DNA of 64,000 bases from DASUPK01 sp963695805 (GCA_963695805.1 CAVOHV010000015.1:310001-374000); one strand, 5' to 3'; shown: positions 40,623 through 49,597, numbered from the stretch's first letter. The notes: a model not told the origin generated them from the sequence alone. Numbers and translations are program-made.

Positions 40623-43120
40623 CGCTTCGCCACCTGGATCCGGGACGGGACGCCGTTGGTGAGCAGGTTGCCGTTGGCCTCGTCGGTCCCCTCGATCAGG
40701 AAAGCCGCGCCCTCGCGCATGCGCTCGCGGATCGCGACGGTGGCCTCGAGGCTGTGGCCGTTGACGGAGACCGTTACCTCGTCGCCGTTTGACAGGTCGA
40801 GGCCCTCGGCGTCCTTGGCGGCGAGCTCGAGCTTCTGCTTCGGCATCAGGAAGCGCAGGGCGGGATTCCGCTTGGTGACATCGGCGGCCCAGAGGTCTCG
40901 GTACGTGCCCAGGACGAGCGCGCCGCCGGAGGGGCCGTCCGCGGGCGACCTGTCGCCGATCACAGGCTCGGCCGTCCGAGATTCGTTCCGCGGCTCAGTC
41001 GGAGTTCCCGCGGCCGGCCCCTCCGCCGACGCGCCGGTTGGGGTCCACGATTGGCCCGGAGCACGATCGCCCCAGCGAAGACCCGTGCCGCCGATCTCCT
41101 CGTAGGTCAGCCCCTTGTAGAACGCAACCTCGTCGGTGAGCGCCGCGAACACGTCCGCGGGCGCCTCGGCATCGAGGCCGGCGCCGAGCTCTGTCGCGAC
41201 CGCATCCAGGAAGCGCCAGCCGGGGATCATGCCCTCGGGCAGCGGGACGTTGCGCCGCAGGCGCTGGAGGCGGCCGTCGGGGTGGGTGACCGTGCCCTCC
41301 TTCTCGGCGTGGTTCTCGGCAGGGATGACCAGGTCGGCGAGCCGCGTCGACTCGTCATCGAAGGACGCGATCGAGACGACGAAGCTGCCCGCCAGCGCCT
41401 TGCGCCACCCGTCGGAGTCCGGGTGGGTGCGGACCGGGTCCGCGTTGACGAGCAGGATTGCGCCGAGCTCGTGGGCAGCCAGACCCTCCTTGATCCGGGT
41501 GCTGCCGCGTCCGGCGTCCGCCGGCTCGAGCCCGGGCCCGGCGTTCGGCAGGCAGCCGACCTCGCGCAGCCCGCGTGTGTTCGACTCCTCGGGGACCTCG
41601 AGAAGGCCGGGGCCGATCCGCTTGTGCATGTCGAGTGAGTGCATGCAGGCGTGTAGGGCCTCGACCGCGCCGGGGCTGCGCCAGAGCCGCTCGCCCCAGA
41701 CGATCGTCTGGTCGGGAGCGTCGCGCAGCGTTCTCGCGCTCGCGCGGGCCTCGTTCTCGAAGGGCCCCCCGGCGTCGAAACCCTCCGCGCCGAGCGCCCC
41801 GGCCAGGGCGCCGAGGAAGGAGGCCGCGTCGCCCGGTGCGTACCGGACGGCCTCCTCGGCGCCGCCGTCGAGCGCGGTGGGACGCTCGGAGGCGACCATC
41901 AGCTTCGCGCGGCTGCGCCGGACGGCCTTCCGAATGCGCAGGTCGAGGATCGGCATCTCGTGCAGCGGATCGACCCCGACCACCAGGATCGCGTCGGCGT
42001 GATCGAGGTCGGCCATGCGAGTGCCGTGGTCCGGTCGCGAGAGCTCGCCGAGCAGGGCCGGCTCCACCGGGTTGGGCGAGCAGTCGATGTTCGATGAGCC
42101 CCCCGCGCGGAGGATCCGCTGCACCAGCCAGCCCTCCTCGTTCGAGGTCCCGCCGCCGACCAGGGCCGCGGTGTGGTCGCCGGCATTCCGGAACCCGTCC
42201 GCGACCCGTCTGACCGCCTCGTCCCAGGAGATCGGGCTGAGGCTGCCGTCGCCGGCGCGGACCATCGGCCGGGTGATCCGGTCAGTCGAGTTGAACATCT
42301 GGAAGGCGAAGCGGCCCTTGTCGCAGAGCCAGCCGTCGTCGACCTCGGCGTTGTCGCGGGCGTTCACGCGCAGGACCCGCTCGTCGCGGACCGTGAAGCC
42401 GACGTTGCACTGGCTCGGGCAGAGCGTGCAGACCGAGCCTGCCTGCTCGATGTCCCAGGGCCGGGCGCGGAAGCGGTAGGTGTAGGAGGTCAGCGCCCCG
42501 ACGGGGCAGAGCTCGATGATGTTGCCGTGGAACGGGGCGATGTAGGGCCGCTCGTCGAAGGTGCCGACGAACGTGTTGTCGCCGCGCTCGAGCAGCTGGA
42601 GCTGCTCGTCCTCGGCGACCTCCTGGCTGAAGCGGACGCAGCGGTAGCAGAGGATGCAGCGCTCGCGGTCGATCGCCACCAGCGGTGAGAGCTCGAGCGG
42701 CTTCTGGAAGTGCCGCTTCGGGTCGGTGAAGCGGCTCTTACCGGGCCCCCAGCCCATCGCGACGTCCTGGAGCGGGCACTCGCCGCCCTTGTCGCACACG
42801 GGGCAGTCGAGCGGATGGTTGATGAGCAGGAACTCGACGACCGCGTTCTGGGCCTCGTTGACGCGATCGGTCTGCGTGTAGACGACCATCCCGTCGCGGA
42901 CCGGGGTCGAGCAGGCGGTCTGCAGCTTCGGCATGCCCTCGATCTCGACCAGGCACATCCGGCAGGCGCCCACCGGCTCCCCGAGCTTCGGCTCGTAACA
43001 GAAGACCGGGATCTCGACGTCGCCCTGCTTGGCGGCGTCGACGAGCATCGTCCCCTCGGGCGCGGTCACCTCGCGGCCGTCGACGACCAGCGAAACGTGG
43101 TTGCGGATCGGCCGGGTCAC
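40619..43120 (-). CDS. nuoG: NADH-quinone oxidoreductase subunit G
   Basis: An 833-residue iron-sulfur subunit. The N-terminal 2Fe-2S ferredoxin uses Cys in VFCYEPKLGEPVGACRMC and in TACSTP. The His/Cys-ligated cluster is at HPLDCPVCDKGGECPLQD, a 4Fe-4S site at CILCYRC, and the extra N7-like site CTLCPSQCNVGF opens the molybdopterin-type domain, which here probably carries no cofactor. The C-terminal domain is long and includes a Gly/Pro/Glu-rich linker around residue 715. GTG start overlaps nuoF by 4 bp. Confidence 0.94.
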   Translation of the reverse strand: MTRPIRNHVSLVVDGREVTAPEGTMLVDAAKQGDVEIPVFCYEPKLGEPVGACRMCLVEIEGMPKLQTACSTPVRDGMVVYTQTDRVNEAQNAVVEFLLINHPLDCPVCDKGGECPLQDVAMGWGPGKSRFTDPKRHFQKPLELSPLVAIDRERCILCYRCVRFSQEVAEDEQLQLLERGDNTFVGTFDERPYIAPFHGNIIELCPVGALTSYTYRFRARPWDIEQAGSVCTLCPSQCNVGFTVRDERVLRVNARDNAEVDDGWLCDKGRFAFQMFNSTDRITRPMVRAGDGSLSPISWDEAVRRVADGFRNAGDHTAALVGGGTSNEEGWLVQRILRAGGSSNIDCSPNPVEPALLGELSRPDHGTRMADLDHADAILVVGVDPLHEMPILDLRIRKAVRRSRAKLMVASERPTALDGGAEEAVRYAPGDAASFLGALAGALGAEGFDAGGPFENEARASARTLRDAPDQTIVWGERLWRSPGAVEALHACMHSLDMHKRIGPGLLEVPEESNTRGLREVGCLPNAGPGLEPADAGRGSTRIKEGLAAHELGAILLVNADPVRTHPDSDGWRKALAGSFVVSIASFDDESTRLADLVIPAENHAEKEGTVTHPDGRLQRLRRNVPLPEGMIPGWRFLDAVATELGAGLDAEAPADVFAALTDEVAFYKGLTYEEIGGTGLRWGDRAPGQSWTPTGASAEGPAAGTPTEPRNESRTAEPVIGDRSPADGPSGGALVLGTYRDLWAADVTKRNPALRFLMPKQKLELAAKDAEGLDLSNGDEVTVSVNGHSLEATVAIRERMREGAAFLIEGTDEANGNLLTNGVPSRIQVAKR

Positions 43121-44397
43121 GCCGCCAGCGCCTCCGGCACGCCGCGCTCGATCGCCTCCATGAACTCGTGGTGGAACTTCTGCACCATCGACCCGACCGG
43201 AATCGCCATCGAGTCGCCGAGCACGCAGAGGCAGTTGCCGATGATGTTGGTCTGCACGGAGGTGACGGTCTCGAGGTCGATCGGCGTCGCCTCGCCGCGG
43301 ATCATCCGCTCGAGCATCTTCACCGTCCAGTTGGTGCCCTCACGGCAGGGAGTGCACTTGCCGCAGGACTCGTGGTGGTAGAAGCGCGCCGTCCGAAGCG
43401 CCAGCTCGACGACGTTGGTGGTCTCGTCGAACACGATGATCGTGCCTGAGCCCGCCATCGAGCCGGCGTCCGCCATCGCCTCGAAGCTGTAAGGGACATC
43501 GAGCCCCTCCTCGGCGGTCAGCACCGCTGACGAGGAGCCGCCGGGGAAGAAGCCCTTGGTCTCGTGACCGTCCAGCGGCCCGCCCGCCAGGCCCTCGATC
43601 AGGTCCCGGGTCGGGATCCCGAACTCGACCTCGTAGTTCCCGGGCCTCTTGACGTCGCCCGAGACGGAGACGACCTTGGTCCCGGGCGACTGCTCGGTGC
43701 CGAAGCTCTTCCACCACTCCGCCCCCGAGGCGACGATGTGCGGGACGTTGGAGAGCGTCTCGACGTTGTTGATCAGAGTCGGCCCGTCGTAGAGGCCCTG
43801 GACGGCCGGGAAGGGAGGCTTGAGGCGCGGGTTCCCCCGCTTTCCCTCGAGCGAGTCGAGCAGGGCGGTCTCCTCGCCGCAGATGTAGGCGCCGGCGCCG
43901 CGGTGGACCACTGCCTCCACCTGCTCCCCGGTGCCGATCACGTCCTCGCCGAGCAAGCCGGCCTCGTATGCCTCTTCGACCGCCTGCTCGAGGATGTCCC
44001 CCTGGAGGTCGTACTCCCCGCGGATGTAGACGAAGCAGCGATTCGCTCCGGCCGCCCGGGCGGCGATGATCAATCCCTCGATCAGCTGGTGCGGGTTCTT
44101 CTGCATCAGCTCGCGGTCCTTGAACGCGCCCGGCTCGGACTCGTCGGCGTTGCAGCAGAGGTACTTGTCCATGTCCCCGCGGGGCAGGAACGACGCCTTT
44201 TTGCCCATCGAGAAGCCGGCGCCGCCGCGTCCCCGCAGGCCGGAGTCCTCGAGCTCCTTCAGGACCTCCTCCGGCGTCATCTCCTTGTACGCCTTGTCGA
44301 TCGACCGGTAGCCGCCGAGCTTGCGGTAGGTGTCGATCGAGGCCAACCCCGGCTCGTCGATGTTGCGGAAGAGGAGCCGGGTCTCCTCTGAGGCCAT
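43117..44397 (-). CDS. nuoF: NADH-quinone oxidoreductase subunit F (NADH-binding)
   Basis: A protein of 426 residues from the ATG at 44397, overlapping the nuoE stop. FMN and NADH sites are seen in SGLRGRGGAGFSMGKKASFL and GAGAYICGEETALLDSLEG, and the N3 4Fe-4S site in SCGKCTPCREG. It accepts hydride from NADH and starts the electron path through complex I. Longer upstream frames are antisense-like and rejected. Confidence 0.96.
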   Translation of the reverse strand: MASEETRLLFRNIDEPGLASIDTYRKLGGYRSIDKAYKEMTPEEVLKELEDSGLRGRGGAGFSMGKKASFLPRGDMDKYLCCNADESEPGAFKDRELMQKNPHQLIEGLIIAARAAGANRCFVYIRGEYDLQGDILEQAVEEAYEAGLLGEDVIGTGEQVEAVVHRGAGAYICGEETALLDSLEGKRGNPRLKPPFPAVQGLYDGPTLINNVETLSNVPHIVASGAEWWKSFGTEQSPGTKVVSVSGDVKRPGNYEVEFGIPTRDLIEGLAGGPLDGHETKGFFPGGSSSAVLTAEEGLDVPYSFEAMADAGSMAGSGTIIVFDETTNVVELALRTARFYHHESCGKCTPCREGTNWTVKMLERMIRGEATPIDLETVTSVQTNIIGNCLCVLGDSMAIPVGSMVQKFHHEFMEAIERGVPEALAA

Positions 44398-45149
44398 CAG
44401 CCCTCGACCTCCCTGGCGTCGGGGCCCCCGGCGAGCTTGCGGTCCTCCAGGCGCTTGTCGGGCAGCACCTCCTGGCCGGAGCGGAGCTGCTCGGCCGCGG
44501 CGGCTGCGTCGTCCTCGTTGAGCGGGCCGTAGTAGCGCTCGTCGATCGAGGCCATCGGGGCCAGGTCGCAGGCGCCCATGCACTCGAAGCCGCGAATGGA
44601 GAGCTTGCCGTCCTCGGAGGAGCCGGGACTGTCGATCCCGCCGGCCTCGAGGAACGATTCGAGCACGCGATCGGCGCCGCGCAGCCAGCAGCTGATGTTG
44701 GTGCAGACGAGCACCTGGTGCTCGCCTCCGGGCTCGAGCCGGAAGAGGTCGTAGAAGGTGGCCACCCCCTCCAGGTAGCCGGGCGTCACGCCCATCACCG
44801 CGGCCGCCTGGCGGATGCCGTCGGGCGTGCACCAGCCGTAGCGGCGTTGGACGGCCCACAGGGCCGGCATCGCCGCCGAGCGCTTCTGCGGGTAGCGCCC
44901 CATCGCGCGGCGGATCTCGTCCGCCAGTTCCTTCGGGACCTCGACCTCCGAGGGCTCGGGGACCGGGGCGGGCTCGCCATGCGGCTCCCGCTCCTCCTCG
45001 ACCGCCTGGAGAACCTCGATCTCCTCGGGCGGGATGTCGACCCCGACTTGCCCCTGCTCGTCAGGCATAGGCGGCGGCTCCGGGGCGTCGAGGATGTGGC
45101 CCGGATCGACGGTCCAGGGGCGCTTGCCCTTCGGGATGAGCGGGCTCAC
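44397..45149 (-). CDS. nuoE: NADH-quinone oxidoreductase subunit E
   Basis: A 250-residue thioredoxin-like 2Fe-2S subunit. Cluster ligands are in VLVCTNISCWLRG and FECMGACDLAPM. The helical part (RYPQKRSAAMPALWAVQRRY, GVTPGYLEGVATFYDLF) is standard. The N-terminal 75 residues are an unusual acidic/Pro-rich extension (PPPMPDEQGQVGVDI, EPAPVPEPSEVEVP) not needed for the fold. GTG start overlaps nuoD by 4 bp. Confidence 0.93.
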   Translation of the reverse strand: MSPLIPKGKRPWTVDPGHILDAPEPPPMPDEQGQVGVDIPPEEIEVLQAVEEEREPHGEPAPVPEPSEVEVPKELADEIRRAMGRYPQKRSAAMPALWAVQRRYGWCTPDGIRQAAAVMGVTPGYLEGVATFYDLFRLEPGGEHQVLVCTNISCWLRGADRVLESFLEAGGIDSPGSSEDGKLSIRGFECMGACDLAPMASIDERYYGPLNEDDAAAAAEQLRSGQEVLPDKRLEDRKLAGGPDAREVEG

Positions 45150-46453
45150 CGGTCCACCCCCCCGATGATCGGGTCGAGCATCCCCAGGTTCTGGATCAGG
45201 TCGGCGATCAGCCCACCCACGGACATGTCGCGGAGGGACTGCAGGTTCACGAACGAGGGGTCGCGGAAGTGGACGCGTGCGGGCTTCGAGGAGCCGTCGG
45301 CCAGGACGAAGCAGCCCAGCTCACCTCGAGGGCTCTCGATCGAGTAGTAGAGCTCTCCCGGCGGCACCCGGTAGCCCTCGGTGACCAGCTTGAAGTGATG
45401 GATCAGCGCCTCCATCGAGGTGGCGAGCTCCTCGCGAGGCGGCAGTACGTACTTGCGATCGTCGGAGATCCACGGGCCCTCGGGAAGACCGTCGAGCGCC
45501 TGCTCGATGATCCTCAACGACTCGCGCATCTCCTGCAGCCGAACGCGATAGCGGTCGTAGCCGTCGCCGACGGTCCCGACAGGGATCTGGAAGTCGAAGT
45601 CGCCGTACGCCAGGTAGGGGTCGACCTTGCGCAGGTCCCAGGGCTCGCCCGCAGCGCGCAGCAGAGGACCGGTGACCCCCAGCTCCAGCAGGCGCTCTCT
45701 GGAGACGATCCCGACGTCTCGCGTCCGGCGGAGGAAGATCTCGTTCCGGTCGAGCAGGGCCTGGTACTGGTCGATGCGGGCCGGCATCAGCGCGCAGAAC
45801 TCCCGCACCTTTTTCTCGAAGCCGGCGGGGATGTCCTCGAAGACCCCGCCGACCTGGAAGTAGCGAGTGTGCATCCGCTGCCCCGACGACATCTCGAAGA
45901 GGTCAAGGATCGTGTCGCGCTCGCGGAAGCAGTACCAGAGCATCGAGATCGCACCGATGTCGAGCGCCGTCGTACCCAACCAGACCAGGTGGGACATGAT
46001 CCGGTCCAGTTCCATGTGGAGTACACGGAGGTACTTGGCGCGCGGCGGGATCTCGAGCTCGACCATCCTCTCGACGCAGCCGCAGAATGCCTCCATCTGG
46101 AAGTAGTAGGAGAGGTAGTCCATCCGCTCCACGAAGGGGATGACCTTCCAGTAGCTCTTGTCCTCGCACGACTTCTCGATCCCGGTGTGGAGGTAGCCCA
46201 TGACCGGCTTCAGCTCGATCACCCGCTCGCCCTGAAGGGTCACGATCAGCCGCAGCACCCCGTGAGTGGCCGGGTGGTGCGGCCCCATGTTGATCGTCAG
46301 GACCTCCTGCTCAGGCTCGAGGCCCGGCCCCTCGAGCTCGCGCTCGGCGATCTCGGTGGTCGCATCCATCAGCGGCGCAGACGGGTCCTCGGTGACCCGG
46401 TCGACCCCGCGTTCGGTGACGTCCGCCTCGTCTCTGAGCAGCTCGTCGGTCAT
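45146..46453 (-). CDS. nuoD: NADH-quinone oxidoreductase subunit D
   Basis: A protein of 435 residues from the ATG at 46453 (a GTG one codon earlier is possible). It has MGPHHPATHGVLRLIVTLQG with the quinone-contacting His pair, GYLHTGIEKSCEDKSY, RVLHMELDRIMSHLVWLG and the C-terminal DRGLxLG-like end in QNLGMLDPIIGGVDR. The first 50 residues are an acidic extension. It builds the quinone cavity with NuoB and NuoH. Confidence 0.95.
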   Translation of the reverse strand: MTDELLRDEADVTERGVDRVTEDPSAPLMDATTEIAERELEGPGLEPEQEVLTINMGPHHPATHGVLRLIVTLQGERVIELKPVMGYLHTGIEKSCEDKSYWKVIPFVERMDYLSYYFQMEAFCGCVERMVELEIPPRAKYLRVLHMELDRIMSHLVWLGTTALDIGAISMLWYCFRERDTILDLFEMSSGQRMHTRYFQVGGVFEDIPAGFEKKVREFCALMPARIDQYQALLDRNEIFLRRTRDVGIVSRERLLELGVTGPLLRAAGEPWDLRKVDPYLAYGDFDFQIPVGTVGDGYDRYRVRLQEMRESLRIIEQALDGLPEGPWISDDRKYVLPPREELATSMEALIHHFKLVTEGYRVPPGELYYSIESPRGELGCFVLADGSSKPARVHFRDPSFVNLQSLRDMSVGGLIADLIQNLGMLDPIIGGVDR

Positions 46454-46950
46454 CACTCGTACCAGCGCGGAGCTTCGATCTCGTTGTGCGTGTAGAGCAC
46501 GGCCTCGCCGCCGATCGGGAAGTCGCGGCGCTGCGGCCAGCCGACGTAGTCCTCGGGCATCGCGATCCGGCGCAGATCGGGGTGGCCGCGGAAGACGATT
46601 CCGAAGAAGTCATAGGCCTCGCGCTCCTGGAACTCGGCGGTCGGATAGAGCGGGACGCAGGAATCCAGCTCGGGGAGCTTCTCTGCCGGGTCGGCGCCGT
46701 TCGAGCCGTCTCCGGCAGCGGGATCCTCCAAGAGCGCCTTGACGTTGATGCGCTCCACCCGCTCCCGGCAGAGCAGTTCGTAGTGGACGGCGAAACGAGG
46801 GGTGGCCGGCAGGTAGTCCGCTGCGTGCAGGCTGGAGAGGAAGCGGTAGCCCTGCTCGGGGGTGTCCCGCAGCCAGGAGAGGGCGTGCAGGACGCCGTCG
46901 GGTCGGACGATGAGCGTCGCCTTGCCGTGCTCGACCGACGTCTCGATCAC
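46453..46950 (-). CDS. nuoC: NADH-quinone oxidoreductase subunit C
   Basis: The conserved block FQEREAYDFFGIVFRGHPDL and YVGWPQRRDFPIGGE identify the 30-kDa subunit. GTG 46950 is the first canonical start and has GAGAGGGA upstream. Family alignment suggests about 20 more N-terminal residues (GLELIAQGLEKG), which would need a CTG start at 47013 overlapping nuoB. A short insert (EDPAAGDGSNGADPAEK) interrupts the fold before the conserved block. Confidence 0.9.
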   Translation of the reverse strand: MIETSVEHGKATLIVRPDGVLHALSWLRDTPEQGYRFLSSLHAADYLPATPRFAVHYELLCRERVERINVKALLEDPAAGDGSNGADPAEKLPELDSCVPLYPTAEFQEREAYDFFGIVFRGHPDLRRIAMPEDYVGWPQRRDFPIGGEAVLYTHNEIEAPRWYE

Positions 46951-47005
46951 GGTTCCCTCTCGCCCTTTCTCGAGTCCCTGGGCGATGAGCTCGAGGCCGG
47001 GGGCG

Positions 47006-47665
47006 TCAGGCAGGCTCCTTGACCGCCTCGGCCGCCCGCTCGATTGCCTCCTCTGTCGGCTTGCCCGACTCGAAGCGCGCCCACTCCTCGGTCCCTTCCG
47101 CGTTGTAGCGCTGGCGCCAGCCGAGGTCGGGCTGGCCACGGACCAGCCGCTGCAGTTTGTTGAAGCCGTGCAGCACGGCCTCCGGCCGGGGCGGGCAGCC
47201 GGGTACATGGATGTCGACCGGCATGAACTTGTCGGCGCCCTGGACGACGGCGTAATTGGCGAACATGCCCCCCGACGAGGAGCAGGCGCCCATCGCCATC
47301 ACCCACTTCGGTTCGAGCATCTGGTCGTAGACCCGGCGGACGACCGGAGCCATCTTGATCGAGACCCTGCCGGAGAGGATCAACAGATCCGCCTGCCGTG
47401 GCGTGGCCCGGAACGCCTCGGCCCCGAACCGGGCGATGTCGTATCGCGACGTGACCAGGGAGATCTGCTCGATCGCGCAGCAGGCCAGGCCGAAGGTCAT
47501 GGGAAACACGGCGTTGGCCCGCCCCCAATTGAGCGCCTTCTCGAGGGTCGTGGTCAGGAGCCGCTCCTCGACGTATTCCTCGAGGTCCTTGCCCTCGAGG
47601 TCTCCCCGCAGGAGATCGCGGGCTCGCAGCTGGTGTGCTCGAAGGGTCTCCCGCTCTACTTCCAA
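47006..47665 (-). CDS. nuoB: NADH-quinone oxidoreductase subunit B
   Basis: A protein of 219 residues from a TTG at 47665 that overlaps the nuoA stop; GAGGAG lies 7 nt upstream and no ATG/GTG exists before the core. N2 cluster ligands are the tandem Cys in TFGLACCAIEQ, the Cys in GACSSSGGMF and the one in VPGCPPRPEA. The first 45 residues form a charged helix beyond the usual start. It passes electrons from N2 to quinone. Confidence 0.94.
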   Translation of the reverse strand: MEVERETLRAHQLRARDLLRGDLEGKDLEEYVEERLLTTTLEKALNWGRANAVFPMTFGLACCAIEQISLVTSRYDIARFGAEAFRATPRQADLLILSGRVSIKMAPVVRRVYDQMLEPKWVMAMGACSSSGGMFANYAVVQGADKFMPVDIHVPGCPPRPEAVLHGFNKLQRLVRGQPDLGWRQRYNAEGTEEWARFESGKPTEEAIERAAEAVKEPA

Positions 47666-48015
47666 TCGAGCGCTCCTCGACGCCAGACGAAGACCAGGGC
47701 GACGAGCAACAGCGCGACGAAGATCAGGATCTCCACCAGGACGAAGACGCTCTTGGTCGCATGCACGAGGACGCCGACCGGGTAGAGGAAGACCACCTCG
47801 ATGTCGAAGAGGATGAAGAGCATCGCGATCATGTAGAAGCTCACCCCGAACCGGAACGTGCGGGTGATGTGGGAGGGGAGCCCGCACTCGTAGGCCTGGG
47901 TCTTGATCGGGTTCGGACGCCGTGTCCCGATCACCCCGTTCAGCAGTGCGAACGTGCCTCCCACGATGATCCCTAGGCCGGCAAACACGAGGACGGGGAG
48001 ATAGCTCTGAAGCAC
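47656..48015 (-). CDS. nuoA: NADH-quinone oxidoreductase subunit A
   Basis: A 119-residue protein with three membrane helices: KTQAYECGLPSHITRTFRFG (conserved Cys loop near the quinone site), YMIAMLFILFDIEVVFLYPV and a last helix ending DWK. GTG start at 48015. It is the first gene of the 14-gene operon, with TATAAG 11 nt upstream. Confidence 0.94.
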   Translation of the reverse strand: MLQSYLPVLVFAGLGIIVGGTFALLNGVIGTRRPNPIKTQAYECGLPSHITRTFRFGVSFYMIAMLFILFDIEVVFLYPVGVLVHATKSVFVLVEILIFVALLLVALVFVWRRGALDWK

Positions 48016-48026
48016 GATCCGCCCGT

Positions 48027-48032
48027 CTTATA
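48027..48032 (-). promoter_or_regulatory. Putative -10 box of the nuo operon
   Basis: On the minus strand TATAAG lies 11 nt before the nuoA GTG, giving an mRNA leader of only a few bases. The -35 region overlaps the palindrome at 48051-48067. Confidence 0.45.
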
Positions 48033-48050
48033 CCACCGCACCCGCGACTT

Positions 48051-48067
48051 TGTAGCAAGGTGTTACA
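48051..48067. promoter_or_regulatory. Possible operator upstream of nuoA
   Basis: TGTAGCAAGGTGTTACA is a 17-bp imperfect palindrome (arms TGTAGCA and TGTTACA, one mismatch) centred about 39 bp upstream of the predicted nuo transcription start. That is the position of class II activator sites of the CRP/FNR family, and the half site TGTNNCA is compatible. The regulator is unknown. Confidence 0.35.
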
Positions 48068-48130
48068 TAGTGCTTTTCCGCATCAGCAAGCCAAATTCCG
48101 ACCCTTTTTGGCGGCTTTGACGCCCGAGCG

Positions 48131-48198
48131 TGAAACGGGTTGGTCCTCAGCTTCGGCCCGATCAAACGGGTCGCGCCTGACGGCGCGCCCTCGCATTA
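48131..48198. repeat. Small dispersed repeat, copy B
   Basis: It begins TGAAACGGGTTGGTCCTC and ends CCCTCGCATTA, matching the ends of copy A at 15824-15870; the central hairpin differs and is replaced by a second AAACGGGT unit. It sits in the intergenic region between nuoA and the divergent membrane protein gene. Confidence 0.35.
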
Positions 48199-48223
48199 GC
48201 CTCGCATCTAAGCTCCCGCGCCC

Positions 48224-48655
48224 GTGCCGGAAGTCCATCTCGTCGTCGGGGTCTGTCTGATCGCCGCCAACCTGGTCGCCGGCGTCTGGGGCGGGTACTC
48301 GTGGTTCGAGCGCCGGCCGTCGGCCGGCTTCTGGTACGCGCTGCGGATCGCCCAGGCGACCGTGATCCTCCAGACCCTGCTCGGGCTCCTGCTGGTGTTC
48401 AGCGGGCACCACGCCAGCGACCTGCACATCCTCTACGGGGTGCTGCCGCTCGTCGTCTCACTGCTGGCCGAGGTGGTCCGGCTGGGCTCCGCCGCCCAGG
48501 AGCTCGGCGACCTCGACGTCCACGCGCTGTCCCCGGAGCGGCAGACGCAGATCGCGATGGCGATCGTCCGGCGGGACACCGGGATCATGGCCACCGCCTG
48601 CCTGGTGATCTTCCTGCTGGCGCTGCGGGCGGCCGGGACGAGCTCAGCCTTCTAG
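48224..48655 (+). CDS. Small multi-pass membrane protein
   Basis: A 143-residue protein with four predicted membrane helices (LVVGVCLIAANLVAGVWGGY, ALRIAQATVILQTLLGLLLV, LHILYGVLPLVVSLLAEVV and a C-terminal GIMATACLVIFLLALRAAG). There are conserved-looking His residues in FSGHHASDLHILYG, which could bind a metal or heme, but no known family is recognised. TAAGCT with 9 nt precedes the GTG, a leaderless pattern. It is divergent from the nuo operon, so a respiration-linked role is possible. Confidence 0.65.
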   Translation: MPEVHLVVGVCLIAANLVAGVWGGYSWFERRPSAGFWYALRIAQATVILQTLLGLLLVFSGHHASDLHILYGVLPLVVSLLAEVVRLGSAAQELGDLDVHALSPERQTQIAMAIVRRDTGIMATACLVIFLLALRAAGTSSAF

Positions 48656-49473
48656 GCGGCGCCGGGCGGCTGGGTCAGCGACAGCGTCGCGCCCTGCGGG
48701 TCGGTGACCACGGCCTGCCGCAGTCCCGTGTTCGGCACGTCGTAGGGCGGGACCACCACCTTGCCCCCGAGCTCGGTCACCATGGCCGCCGCTGCATCGA
48801 CGTTCGCGACCCAGAAGTCCACGCTCCAGTGGGGAGGGGCCTCGCCGGCCGCGTCCGGCGGCAGCATGACCGCGACGACGTCGCGCGGGACCGGCTGCTC
48901 GGGCTCCCCCCCGACGTAGCCCGGGACGGTCCACATGACCAGCTCGGCGCCGCCCATGTCGAAGGTCTTCGTGTCCCAGCCGAAGACCTGGGTGTAGAAG
49001 CGCTTCGCCGCGTCCGGGTCGTCCGTGTTGAGCGCGCTCATCGACCAGGCGCTCGGCTCGTTGACGAGCTGGGCGCCGTGGCGCTCGCGCGGCTCCCAGA
49101 CCGAGAAGACCGCCCCGGCGGGGTCGGCCAGGACCGCCTGGCGGCCGCCACCGGGCGAGTCGAAGGGCTCGCCGATCACCTTGCCGTCCGCGCTCGCTGC
49201 TCTCGACGCGGCCTCGTCCACGCTCTCCACCGAGACGAGCGTCGTCCAGACGGCCTGCGGCGGCGCCGGCGCGCCGTGCTGGGAGACGATCGCTGCGACG
49301 TCCCGGTCGCGCAGGCGGCAGACGAGATAGTCGCCCGGATGCTCGGGCGGCATCAGGTTCTCGGTCTCCCAGCCCATCAGCTCCGAGTAGAAGGACGCCG
49401 CGGCGTCGGGATCCGGGAAGACGCCCGAGACGAAGCAGGGGACGCCGTGCTCGTAGTTGTCGCGCTCGCTCAT
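48652..49473 (-). CDS. Double VOC-domain (glyoxalase-fold) protein
   Basis: A protein of 273 residues from the ATG at 49473, with AGGAGG 7 nt upstream. Two VOC modules are seen: residues about 8-125 (GVPCFVSGVFPDPDAAASFY, ending AVLADPAGAVFSVW) and about 135-270 (FYTQVFGWDTKTFDMGGAEL, ending AVVTDPQGATLSLTQ). Tandem VOC proteins of this type are common in actinobacteria and are often annotated as glyoxalase- or hydrolase-like; the reaction is unknown. It is divergent from an HxlR regulator with a large dyad between them, so it is a likely target of that regulator. Confidence 0.78.
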   Translation of the reverse strand: MSERDNYEHGVPCFVSGVFPDPDAAASFYSELMGWETENLMPPEHPGDYLVCRLRDRDVAAIVSQHGAPAPPQAVWTTLVSVESVDEAASRAASADGKVIGEPFDSPGGGRQAVLADPAGAVFSVWEPRERHGAQLVNEPSAWSMSALNTDDPDAAKRFYTQVFGWDTKTFDMGGAELVMWTVPGYVGGEPEQPVPRDVVAVMLPPDAAGEAPPHWSVDFWVANVDAAAAMVTELGGKVVVPPYDVPNTGLRQAVVTDPQGATLSLTQPPGAA

Positions 49474-49532
49474 CGGGGGTCCTCCTCGTATTCGTCGTGC
49501 GGCTTCTCCATATCGAGCGCGCACCGTACCAC

Positions 49533-49574
49533 ATAGTCCTAAAAGACAACTAGATAGTTGGATTCCAGGACTAT
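49533..49574. promoter_or_regulatory. 42-bp nested palindrome, likely HxlR operator
   Basis: Two inverted repeats share one centre at 49553.5: inner CAACTA-GA-TAGTTG (49547-49560) and outer ATAGTCCT (49533-49540)/AGGACTAT (49567-49574). Both are perfect. It overlaps the promoter of the regulator gene (TTGGAT, 18 bp, TAGACT at 49582-49587), which points to autoregulation. Confidence 0.6.
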
Positions 49575-49597
49575 CAGCCGATAGACTCCCACTTGCG

